Shown: positions 1 through 5,670 of the stretch, in pieces | How positions within the stretch are numbered: position 1 is the first letter of the stretch | How the letters are laid out: each line of letters starts with the position of its first letter | Assembly (NCBI GenBank): GCA_028699735.1 | Contig: JAQVUB010000091.1 | Span: 1-8,318, forward strand | Direction of reading: 5' to 3' | DNA from: Lentisphaeria bacterium | Lineage (GTDB): Bacteria > Verrucomicrobiota > Lentisphaeria > Oligosphaerales > Oligosphaeraceae | DNA length: 8,318 bases | Notes under the pieces: generated by a model | What the model saw: only the letters and a program-made list of their open reading frames with translations | Database searches by the model: none | What the model was told of the DNA's origin: nothing | Position numbers and translations under genes: made by a program

Positions 1-212
1 ATCTGGAACTCTGCGGCACCTTCTGTTCAGACCGTTCCGTCCTGGAATCCATGCAGGCGCTGGGAAACCGCCGCTTCGTTTTCGGTTCTGATACCGGTGC
101 CCACAACCAGTCTTACGAACTGGCCGCTTTCCTCTCGATCCCACTGCCTGATCAGCAACTCATTCCCGTCCTCGGCCAAAACTTCGCCGAAATCCTCAAA
201 GATCGCATATAA
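1..212 (+). CDS. Amidohydrolase-2 family metal-dependent hydrolase, C-terminal fragment
   Basis: Frame 3 is open from base 3 to the TAA at 210-212 and gives the last 69 residues of a protein whose start lies outside the window. The segment has the end of an amidohydrolase-2 TIM barrel: a short helix with ESMQALG, then strand RRFVFGSDTGAH, where FGSD (Asp at fragment residue 30) is the usual strand-8 metal/catalytic aspartate. After it come helix LAAFLSIPLPDQQLIPVLG and the closing NFAEILK, matching the typical 'ILGxNAxRLL' ending of the family. Members hydrolyse or decarboxylate diverse small substrates in the cytoplasm, and the substrate cannot be told from this piece. The gene converges with the glycosidase on the other strand, and a strong inverted repeat begins 5 nt after its stop. 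Family assignment is fairly sure; specific function is unknown. Confidence 0.75.
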   Translation, partial: LELCGTFCSDRSVLESMQALGNRRFVFGSDTGAHNQSYELAAFLSIPLPDQQLIPVLGQNFAEILKDRI

Positions 213-216
213 ACCG

Positions 217-290
217 TTTTTTTAACAACGAAAAAACACGAAATACACGAATTCTTTTTCGCATATTTCGTGTTTTTTGTTGTTTAAAAA
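217..290. terminator. Long A/T-rich inverted repeat, probable bidirectional terminator
   Basis: The left arm (217-244) and right arm (265-290) are nearly perfect reverse complements over about 26 bp. The differences are one missing base and a T/A swap near the outer end. The 20-nt loop can extend the stem with CGAA (248-251) against TTCG (258-261). The element lies between two converging genes, 5 nt after the stop of one and 14 nt after the stop of the other, and each strand ends in a T-run, so it can serve both. Each arm is also a copy of the repeat seen at 2448-2482 and 5148-5182, so this site is effectively two head-to-head copies. Termination is inferred from shape and position. Confidence 0.7.
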
Positions 291-304
291 CAGCTTCTTG
301 TTGT

Positions 305-2413
305 TTACAGTTCGAGCATATTTTTGTAGGTTTCGATTTCGCTTAGGGCGCTGTTGACTTGGCGGACTTTCCACTCGAGGTGCCACTTGTCGCAAACATA
401 TTCCATGCTGGGTTCCCAGCCCAGGCGGGAATCGAGTTCGACCGCCGGAATTGCTTCCTGAGCATTCCGGATTTCCTTTGCGGCAAGGTCTCTGAGCTGT
501 TCGAGAATGGCCAGCATCTCGTCCTTGTCGCCGGAAGCCTGCAATTTGGTATTCAGCAGCCACCACTGCTTGACATGCAGCGTGGTCAGGATGGAATGCA
601 GGATATATTCCCCGAGAGCGACCAGTCGCTGGGCTTCAGTACGTTTGCGTTCCGGCGTCAGCTTCAGTGCCTCCTGAGCCGCCTGCAAGCCCTGTTGCCA
701 AAGTTTGTGCATCTGCTCAAGCTGCCGGATGTCTTTGGGATAACGCAGGGGCCCCGGGCTCTGATTCTCATTTTCATAAGGCTGATACAGGGTCTTCACG
801 ATCCGGTGCCCAAAGTGGGCATGCGGCGCTGTGGGGAACTGGATCTCCTTTGTGCCCATGGTACGAGTGAGATTCGGCTGAAAAATCAAAGGATAAGCTG
901 ATCCGACACGCCAGGGACCATATTGATCCTCATTCGAGGCGACATAGAAATCCATCGCCTGGCTCCAGTAGCGCCAGGCGGAAAGCACGTGCGGCGCAGC
1001 TTCCCGCCCATAATCCCGAACGGCGACTTTTTCGAGGACTGCCTCGAGGTCTTCTTCACGGGGTGACCAGGCATTGGCTTTGCGGATATCAATGACCATA
1101 TTCGGCCACCAGCCATAGTGATGCGTCTCATAATGCTCATCCAGACCCCAGTTTTCCAGAGCGGCATTGAGGTGCTTGAAGCGCTCGATCCAGCGGTAGG
1201 GCGTCGGGACATAGGGTGCCGCGCCAAAATCCCAGGTCGAGCCAACCGTATTGCTGGTCGAACATAGCTGCAAACCTAATTCATGAGCAATCGAACACTC
1301 ACTGGTAAAATACTCCCCCGGCTCGGTTGCCAGAATCGAGTAATCCATGATCGGACAGCTCAGGTTACCAACCCGATGCTGCTTGAAGATCTCAAAAGTC
1401 ACCTGAACCGTCATGTCCTTCGGCAAAGCAGCCAGAAGTTTCCGACGCAAATCCGCAGAAACATAGCCCCAGTTGTAGGTGTTGAGAACGATTTCGGCAT
1501 CAGGCTTCACTTTGCGGATGGCGCGGTGGATGCATTTCAGATAGGCCGGATAATCTTCGCAGGGCCACCAGCCCGGGCTCGGACGCGTGTCCGGAATGCC
1601 GTCGGACACGCTGTCCCGCCAGCGTTTGCCGGTGGTGGCGGGGTCTTTGCTGGGGAATTCCAGAGATTCGCCGCACAATTTGATGCCGACGGCCTTGGGA
1701 TAGCGCCGGAATAATTCACCATAGACGGAATCGAAGAATTGTTCCGCATCCGGTTCATCCGGGTGCTTATAACTGGGCAAATAATTGTAAAGGAAGGTAT
1801 CCAGACCGTATTCAGCAGCGCGGTCAATCAGCTCATTGATATTGCAGTAGCCCCGGGTTGTACGGTCAAAATCCTTGACAAAGATTTCGATCGTATTGAA
1901 ACCGGCATGCGTGATCGCTGACAGCTGCCAGTCCGGAAAATCATCAATGCCGCTGCCGGAATGCGTCCGCCGCACCCGGATCAGGGGTTTATGCAGCTGG
2001 GAACCCAATGGCAAGAAGGGAGCTTCCCGGAAATTCATGACATCTTCAAGATAAACGATCGCGCTCCATAGTCCTTGCAAATCCGCCGTGCTCAGGATAA
2101 TCCCGTCCGCTTTCACCTCGATATGAAAACTTCCCCGGGGGGCATCCAGCGCCTGCTGCTGAAAGACGATACGTGAGCCGGATAACCCATCTGCTACGGC
2201 TATTCTTACCGGCACCCGCATGCTGATCTGCAGGTATTCCTGAAAATCCAGGACGGCTTTTTCGCCGCCGCAAGCGAAGCCGCTTCCCAAGGCCAGGAGC
2301 CAGTCTTTGTTAAGGGCGACTTCATTGGCCGCCGGTACCGCTTGAAAATCCCGCCGGTTGGGGCGGTGAATCTCCCGCATACGCTTCAGAAAATCGTAAT
2401 TGTGCTCACTCAT
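305..2413 (-). CDS. Putative cytoplasmic glycoside hydrolase, hexosaminidase-like N-domain plus TIM barrel
   Basis: This 702-residue protein has no signal peptide or membrane segment, so it should be cytoplasmic. Residues ~60-135 resemble the small alpha/beta domain in front of the barrel in GH20, GH67 and GH84 enzymes (FHIEVKADGIILSTADLQGLWSAIVYLED). Residues ~143-450 look like a TIM barrel: strands LIRVRRTHSG, GFNTIEIFVKD, GLDTFLYNYLP, AVGIKLCGESLEF (acids at 249 and 252), AEIVLNTYNWGY, MTVQVTFEIF (Glu341) and LQLCSTSNTV. The rest is helical and rich in Trp, with HYGWWPNMV near 432-440. Candidate acid/base residues are Glu249, Glu252 and Glu341, but I cannot choose among them. The start has a strong ribosome binding site. 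The gene is last in the minus-strand set, 79 bp after rny. A sugar-cleaving role is inferred; family and substrate are not established. Confidence 0.6.
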   Translation of the reverse strand: MSEHNYDFLKRMREIHRPNRRDFQAVPAANEVALNKDWLLALGSGFACGGEKAVLDFQEYLQISMRVPVRIAVADGLSGSRIVFQQQALDAPRGSFHIEVKADGIILSTADLQGLWSAIVYLEDVMNFREAPFLPLGSQLHKPLIRVRRTHSGSGIDDFPDWQLSAITHAGFNTIEIFVKDFDRTTRGYCNINELIDRAAEYGLDTFLYNYLPSYKHPDEPDAEQFFDSVYGELFRRYPKAVGIKLCGESLEFPSKDPATTGKRWRDSVSDGIPDTRPSPGWWPCEDYPAYLKCIHRAIRKVKPDAEIVLNTYNWGYVSADLRRKLLAALPKDMTVQVTFEIFKQHRVGNLSCPIMDYSILATEPGEYFTSECSIAHELGLQLCSTSNTVGSTWDFGAAPYVPTPYRWIERFKHLNAALENWGLDEHYETHHYGWWPNMVIDIRKANAWSPREEDLEAVLEKVAVRDYGREAAPHVLSAWRYWSQAMDFYVASNEDQYGPWRVGSAYPLIFQPNLTRTMGTKEIQFPTAPHAHFGHRIVKTLYQPYENENQSPGPLRYPKDIRQLEQMHKLWQQGLQAAQEALKLTPERKRTEAQRLVALGEYILHSILTTLHVKQWWLLNTKLQASGDKDEMLAILEQLRDLAAKEIRNAQEAIPAVELDSRLGWEPSMEYVCDKWHLEWKVRQVNSALSEIETYKNMLEL

Positions 2414-2423
2414 TTATTCAGAT

Positions 2424-2430
2424 TCCTCCT
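2424..2430 (-). promoter_or_regulatory. Ribosome binding site of the glycosidase gene
   Basis: On the minus strand AGGAGGA lies 10 nt before the ATG at 2413-2411. It is a near-perfect Shine-Dalgarno match and fixes the start codon. It is stronger than the sites in front of rny or the cyclo-ligase, which suggests the gene is translated independently of rny. Confidence 0.7.
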
Positions 2431-2447
2431 CGCAATTGAAGAAAAAG

Positions 2448-2482
2448 TTCGTGTCTTTTTGTGTTTTTTCGTTGTTAAAAAA
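2448..2482 (-). repeat. A/T-rich 3'-end repeat, copy downstream of rny
   Basis: Read on the minus strand this 35-nt element begins TTTTTTAACAACG and ends GACACGAA. It is identical over all 35 bases to the plus-strand copy at 5148-5182 and closely matches both arms at 217-290. It starts 10 nt after the rny stop codon, in the sense direction. Its T6 and A6 tracts can pair around the AACAACG loop. A second A/T hairpin can form between the AAAAAG tract and the CTTTTT just beyond the element (2442-2447). It may weaken or end transcription between rny and the glycosidase. Confidence 0.7.
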
Positions 2483-2492
2483 CGCAGCGGGT

Positions 2493-4136
2493 TTATTTCG
2501 CGTAATCGACGGAGCGGGTTTCGCGGATGACGGACACCCTGATTTGCCCCGGATAGCGCATTTCCTTCTCGATGCGTTCGGCCATTTCACGTGCCATGAC
2601 CGCCGCTGCATTTTCGTTGATTTTTTCCGGCTGGACAATGACCCGCAGTTCACGGCCGGCCTGAATGGCAAAACAGTTCTCCACACCCTCAAAGGCATTG
2701 CCGATCGTTTCAAGCTGTTCGAGCCGCCTCAAATACAGCTCTGTCGTCTCGGAACGCGCCCCCGGTCGGCTGGCGCTCAAAGCATCGCAAATTTGCACCA
2801 GGACAGCCATCAGACTGGTTTTCTCAGTATCTTCATGATGTGCCGCTACCGCATTGATCACGTCTTCCTCCTCGCCGGCACGTTTCAGCAGATCCGCCCC
2901 AATCAGGGCATGCGAACCTTCCACTTCATGATCAACGGCTTTGCCGATATCATGCAGCAACCCCGCCCTGCGCGCTTTGCGCTCATCCAGACCAATCTGT
3001 GCCGCAATCCCCCCCATCATACTGGCCACTTCGATGGAATGCATCAGCACATTCTGCGAATAGCTGTAGCGGTACTTCAAACGCCCCAACAGTGAAATGA
3101 TGTTGGGACGCAACCGGGTAATACCCAGTTTCTCAACCGTCTCCTGACCGGCTTTCTGTATCTCGTTCTCGATCTCTTTACGTACCTTGTTGACTATTTC
3201 TTCAACCCTGGCCGGATGGATACGCCCGTCCGATACCAGGCGTTCCATGGTAATCCGGGCAATTTCGCGGCGAACCGGGTCAAAGCAGGAAATGACCACT
3301 GCTTCCGGCGTATCATCGATGAGGATATTACAGCCTGTGGCCGCCTCGATGGTACGGATATTACGCCCTTCCCTGCCGATAATACGCCCTTTCATATCTT
3401 CATTAGGCAGGGGTACCGTCGAGGTCGTGCGTTCATAAGCGACATCCCCGGAATAGCGCTGCATCGCGGCAACCATGATCTCCTGACCATCCTGCATCAG
3501 ACGCTGTTTGTTCTCCTCCTGATATCGCCGGATCAGCGTACCGCGCTCGTTCTCCAAGGACTCTTCGAGCCGGGTCAGCAGGATTTGCTTGGCTTCATCC
3601 TGTGACAGGCTGGCAACCCTTTCCAACTCGATGATCTGCTGGCTGATTTTTGCCTTCAGATCATCCTGCTTCAGCCGCAGCTCTTCCTTCTGCTGTTTGA
3701 TTTCCTGATCGCGTTTGTCCAGTTCATTCAAACGACTGTCAAGCTGCTCGAGCTTCTTGTCGACATTGTCCTCTTTTGTTTGAAGACGATCCTCGGCCTT
3801 CTGCAATTCCCGCTTGCGCTGCTTGTAAGTTTCCTCAAATTCATCTTTGGCGGCAAGCACCTCTTCTTTGGCCTTGATCCGGGCCTCTTTCAGCACGACA
3901 TCGCCTTCCAGACGGGCATTTTTGCGCTGCTGTTCGGCTTCCTCCCGGGCCTGATTCAAAATCTTCTGCGCTTCCTGACGGGCGGTATCCAGATTACCGG
4001 CATTGCGATATTGCGCCCGGTTCTGCAGCCACATCCAGACGATGATCACCGCCAGCATGACAATGATCACAATGACATACGGCAACTCCGTATTACCAAG
4101 GTTTCCCAAATGAATCCATTGCATCAACTCTGACAT
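2493..4136 (-). CDS. rny: Ribonuclease Y
   Basis: RNase Y is a membrane-anchored endoribonuclease that starts mRNA decay. The 547-residue product has the complete family architecture. A single N-terminal membrane segment spans residues ~18-37 (LPYVIVIIVMLAVIIVWMWL). A long charged coiled coil follows at ~48-215, then a KH RNA-binding domain with GRIIGREGRNIR at 250-261, then an HD phosphohydrolase domain. Visible metal-site residues are His366 (VLMHSIEV), His395-Asp396 (GLLHDIGKA), His433/434 (AAHHED) and Asp451 in CDALSASRPGAR. The C-terminus (YPGQIRVSVIRETRSVDYAK) is typical, and the length is slightly above the usual ~520. The start is supported by AAGGAA at 4145-4150 on the minus strand, 8 nt before ATG. 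It follows the cyclo-ligase gene by 80 bp, a pairing I recall from other bacteria. Identification is secure. Confidence 0.97.
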   Translation of the reverse strand: MSELMQWIHLGNLGNTELPYVIVIIVMLAVIIVWMWLQNRAQYRNAGNLDTARQEAQKILNQAREEAEQQRKNARLEGDVVLKEARIKAKEEVLAAKDEFEETYKQRKRELQKAEDRLQTKEDNVDKKLEQLDSRLNELDKRDQEIKQQKEELRLKQDDLKAKISQQIIELERVASLSQDEAKQILLTRLEESLENERGTLIRRYQEENKQRLMQDGQEIMVAAMQRYSGDVAYERTTSTVPLPNEDMKGRIIGREGRNIRTIEAATGCNILIDDTPEAVVISCFDPVRREIARITMERLVSDGRIHPARVEEIVNKVRKEIENEIQKAGQETVEKLGITRLRPNIISLLGRLKYRYSYSQNVLMHSIEVASMMGGIAAQIGLDERKARRAGLLHDIGKAVDHEVEGSHALIGADLLKRAGEEEDVINAVAAHHEDTEKTSLMAVLVQICDALSASRPGARSETTELYLRRLEQLETIGNAFEGVENCFAIQAGRELRVIVQPEKINENAAAVMAREMAERIEKEMRYPGQIRVSVIRETRSVDYAK

Positions 4137-4160
4137 TCTTAGAATTCCTTTCCTGATTTA

Positions 4161-4193
4161 CCTGCCCGGTTCCGGTCGTTGCCGGTGAGCAGG
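4161..4193. other. Imperfect GC hairpin in the leader of rny
   Basis: CCTGC (4161-4165) pairs with GCAGG (4189-4193), and CCGG (4166-4169) pairs with CCGG (4182-4185), with a 3-nt bulge on one side. It lies in the 80-bp gap between the cyclo-ligase stop and the rny start, just upstream of the rny ribosome binding site. There is no T-run after it, so it does not look like a standard terminator. It could be an mRNA processing or stability element, or chance. Confidence 0.3.
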
Positions 4194-4216
4194 ATGGGGT
4201 GTGTCAGTGGCCAGGC

Positions 4217-4810
4217 TTATCGAGCGAGCTCTTCCGCCTTCTGCTGGCACTTCATGATGCGTGTTTCAGTAATGATGTGCTGCATTTTCACATCATGCTT
4301 TTGCACCGGTATTTCAGCCAGCAGCTGGCAGTCCAGACAAACCCCGATCTTCAAACCGGAGGAAGGAGCCAGCAGACGGTCATAATATCCGGCGCCACGA
4401 CCGAGGCGGGCGCCGTCCGGGCTGAATGCCAGCCCCGGCACCAGCCAGGCAGCCGGAACATGACCGGAAAGAATAACTTTGGATAACTGTGGGGCTGGCT
4501 CAAGAATACCGTAGTGCCCGCGCACCGTGTCCCGCTCCAGATCCGTGACTGCCGCCAATTCATAACAGCCGGCAGTCGAATCATAGCGTGGCAGCAGCAA
4601 ACAGCGCCCGTCACCCAACCAGTCCTGAAATAACGGCCTCAAATCCGGCTCATGACCCAGAGCCAGAAAGCCCGCCAGCGTACGAACTGCCCATAATTCC
4701 TGAAAATTACGCAGATTCGTCAACAGATCTTCCGATACATACGGCTGATTTATTCCCAAGGCCGCCAGTTTTTTTTTGATCTGCCGACGCAGTTCGCTTT
4801 TGCTTTTCAT
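4217..4810 (-). CDS. fau: 5-formyltetrahydrofolate cyclo-ligase
   Basis: The enzyme uses ATP to convert 5-formyl-THF to 5,10-methenyl-THF, returning a stored or inhibitory folate to one-carbon metabolism in the cytoplasm. The 197-residue product has the usual family length and order: a basic N-terminal helix (KSELRRQIKKKLAAL), the middle strand LLLPRYDSTAGCYELAAV, and the signature LVPGLAFSPDGARLGRGAGYYDRLLA near residues 121-146, which carries the nucleotide/substrate loop GRGAGYYDR. The closing CLDCQLLAEIPVQKHDVKMQHIITE matches the family's 'PxxxHDxxxxxIxTE' end. The ATG fits the family N-terminus, but no Shine-Dalgarno sequence precedes it. The stretch before it is the 3' arm of a strong fold, so translation may depend on RNA structure or coupling. 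First gene of the minus-strand set, followed by rny. Confidence 0.93.
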   Translation of the reverse strand: MKSKSELRRQIKKKLAALGINQPYVSEDLLTNLRNFQELWAVRTLAGFLALGHEPDLRPLFQDWLGDGRCLLLPRYDSTAGCYELAAVTDLERDTVRGHYGILEPAPQLSKVILSGHVPAAWLVPGLAFSPDGARLGRGAGYYDRLLAPSSGLKIGVCLDCQLLAEIPVQKHDVKMQHIITETRIMKCQQKAEELAR

Positions 4811-4816
4811 GTGAAT

Positions 4817-4945
4817 GGCTGCTTAACGTCCTGTAGCCCTGAAGGATCATACCGGAAACCCGATCCTCTCTTCAGCAACTGCACTAACGGTTTGCACTTG
4901 ACCAGTTCTGCAGTCACCCGGAGCCGCTTCTTCCCTGAAACAACC
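4817..4945 (-). ncRNA. Structured RNA upstream of cyclo-ligase, possible 6S RNA (ssrS)
   Basis: On the minus strand the segment is closed by an 8-bp stem, GGTTGTTT (4945-4938) with AAGCAGCC (4824-4817). Inside are two hairpins. The first pairs 4918-4909 with 4883-4874 (10 bp with some G-U) and continues as AAC(U)GGU with ACCGUU around a 9-nt loop. The second pairs CTGAA and GGATC with GATCC and TTCAG (4875-4839), with a 4-nt bulge. Directly after the second hairpin comes GGCTACAG (4838-4831). From memory, E. coli 6S RNA has a hairpin ending UUCAAG followed by GGUUACAG in the same 3' region, and its gene lies just upstream of the cyclo-ligase gene, as here. Against 6S: at ~129 nt it is short, and the pairing partner of that 3' motif is not obvious. 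It may instead be a cis-acting leader. Structure is fairly certain, identity is not. Confidence 0.42.
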
Positions 4946-4957
4946 CAGATGTGCAAA

Positions 4958-4991
4958 TCTATATGAAGAACATCTCACGCAAAAGATGTTC
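4958..4991 (-). promoter_or_regulatory. Putative promoter with palindromic operator for the minus-strand set
   Basis: A perfect inverted repeat, GAACATCT (4968-4975) and AGATGTTC (4984-4991) with an 8-nt spacer, lies just upstream (on the minus strand) of TATAGA (4963-4958). TATAGA is a possible -10 hexamer that would start transcription near 4950, a few bases before the structured RNA. No good -35 hexamer is seen at 16-18 nt, so an activator or another sigma factor might be needed. The palindrome would sit in the -35/spacer region, as expected of a repressor or activator site. The regulator is unknown. Confidence 0.3.
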
Positions 4992-5074
4992 AATTAAATA
5001 CAGTAGATTGATTTGCCCAAGTTTCAACTTGCTCAATGGACAAATCTGCGACAATATCGGAAAAAAGTTGAGGA

Positions 5075-5118
5075 ACACGGACGGAACACGCACGGGACAC
5101 GGACGGAACACGCACGGA
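5075..5118 (+). repeat. Tandem repeat, four 11-bp units
   Basis: Four contiguous units fit the pattern ACACGSACGGR: 5075-5085, 5086-5096, 5097-5107 and 5108-5118. Units 1 and 3 are identical, and units 2 and 4 differ only at the last base, so the array is also two 22-bp repeats. The 11-bp period is about one DNA helical turn. It lies in the non-coding gap, 30 bp before the A/T-rich repeat copy. Its role is unknown. Confidence 0.85.
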
Positions 5119-5147
5119 ACTTGGGGTGGGCTGGCGTCCACAACCTA

Positions 5148-5182
5148 TTTTTTAACAACGAAAAAACACAAAAAGACACGAA
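5148..5182 (+). repeat. A/T-rich 3'-end repeat, orphan plus-strand copy
   Basis: This copy is identical over 35 bases to the reverse complement of 2448-2482 and begins TTTTTTAACAACG. A T-run (5185-5189) follows its CACGAA end, as at the other sites, so the A-rich core can pair with the trailing Ts. The other copies each follow a stop codon by 5-14 nt in the sense direction, but no convincing plus-strand gene precedes this one. Confidence 0.75.
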
Positions 5183-5262
5183 AATTTTTAAAGGTTGTTG
5201 CGTTGCGGTAAGAGATCGCTGTGCAAAATTTCATGCTCGTACCATCAACCATATGTGGTCAC

Positions 5263-5373
5263 TTCCCTCCTTGTCAACATGTGTCGGAGGGAATATGGAG
5301 CGCCGGTGTCTCGCCGGCTCCCCTTGGTCCGTGCAAGCTTGTGTGGACCTTTCCCTCCTCGGCGTCTCCGCCG
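5263..5373. repeat. Cluster of GC-rich palindromes (REP-like)
   Basis: TTCCCTCC occurs at 5263-5270 and 5351-5358, and its complement GGAGGGAA at 5286-5293 can pair with either. Nested between the latter two is a hairpin of GGAG+CCGG (5297-5300, 5303-5306) with CCGGCTCC (5314-5321), having a CG bulge and a 7-nt loop. A second hairpin, CGGCG (5360-5364) with CGCCG (5369-5373), follows. The two TTCCCTCC sites also lie in similar ~18-bp surroundings (GTGGTCAC... and GTGGACCT...). The arrangement suggests an interspersed extragenic palindrome rather than coding sequence. Open frames across it translate to low-complexity SAGVSPAP-type peptides of the kind produced by such repeats. Confidence 0.6.
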
Positions 5374-5414
5374 GTATCGTGTTTCGCTTTCATCACATCA
5401 AAACCCTAAAAAAA

Positions 5415-5438
5415 TCTCAAAAATGAGAAAGTGTCTCA
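5415..5438. promoter_or_regulatory. Alternating TCTCA/TGAGA inverted repeats upstream of sigma-54-like site
   Basis: TCTCA (5415-5419), TGAGA (5424-5428) and TCTCA (5434-5438) alternate with 4- and 5-nt spacers, so the middle element can pair with either neighbour. A related palindrome, TTCTC (5475-5479) and GAGAA (5487-5491) around seven A residues, lies downstream of the promoter-like site. These may bind a regulator, but the close spacing to the promoter is unusual for a sigma-54 enhancer site. Confidence 0.35.
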
Positions 5439-5454
5439 TGGCTAGAAACTTGCG
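5439..5454 (+). promoter_or_regulatory. Sigma-54-like promoter
   Basis: The sequence TGGCTAGAAACTTGCG matches the -24/-12 consensus TGGCACG-N4-TTGCW, with TGGC and TTGC at exactly the right spacing and the conserved G at position 7. The two mismatches are in the less conserved ACG part, plus G for W at the end. Transcription would start near 5465 on the plus strand, about 200 nt before the proposed start of the membrane protein gene. Sigma-54 use is inferred from this single site. Confidence 0.45.
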
Positions 5455-5532
5455 TGTGCTGTTTTAAAAAATCTTTCTCAAAAAAAGAGAATTGGGGCGA
5501 TAGTAGTACGGACGGCTTTTTGGGGTTCTGTG

Positions 5533-5552
5533 GTGGCGCATACTTGCGCCAC
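5533..5552 (+). other. Perfect 8-bp hairpin in the 5' leader
   Basis: GTGGCGCA (5533-5540) and TGCGCCAC (5545-5552) are exact reverse complements around a TACT loop. If transcription starts near 5465 this hairpin is in the untranslated leader of the membrane protein gene. No T-run follows, so it is not a typical terminator. It overlaps the GTG codons at 5530 and 5533 that would be the farthest upstream starts for the next gene, which argues against those starts. Confidence 0.5.
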
Positions 5553-5670
5553 ATCCCGGTCATCCCTTCCCAGTCATGGCTCACGAGGAATTGAGTTTTA
5601 TGAAAGAGGCAGTAAATTAAATAAAAGTCTTTCCTTGTCTGCCTATTTTGTCGCTTTATCTTTATATCTC

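Noticed and set aside
886..1245. Long open frames antisense to or overlapping the glycosidase, rny and Na/Pi genes
   Set aside because: They lie inside well-supported coding regions, give low-complexity or unlikely proteins and have no ribosome binding sites. They are frame shadows.
4817..4945. SRP RNA, tmRNA or tetrahydrofolate riboswitch
   Set aside because: AAGCAGCC is shared with SRP RNA, but the GGAA-capped helix is missing. There is no tRNA-like end for tmRNA, and the conserved THF riboswitch core is not seen.
4968..4991. LexA box, because of GAAC and GTTC ends
   Set aside because: The Bacillus-type box is about 14 bp with a short centre. Here the ends are 24 bp apart.
5075..5182. CRISPR array
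   Set aside because: The units are contiguous 11-mers with no spacers, and no cas gene is nearby.
5013..5467. Overlapping small plus-strand open frames of 60-140 codons
   Set aside because: They run through the 11-bp tandem units, the A/T-rich repeat and GC hairpins in several frames at once. Their peptides reflect the repeats, and none has a domain-like pattern.
5530..5670. N-terminal extension of the membrane protein from GTG 5530
   Set aside because: It crosses a perfect 8-bp hairpin, is polar and low-complexity, and lies in A/T-rich leader-like sequence. No ribosome binding site precedes GTG 5530.
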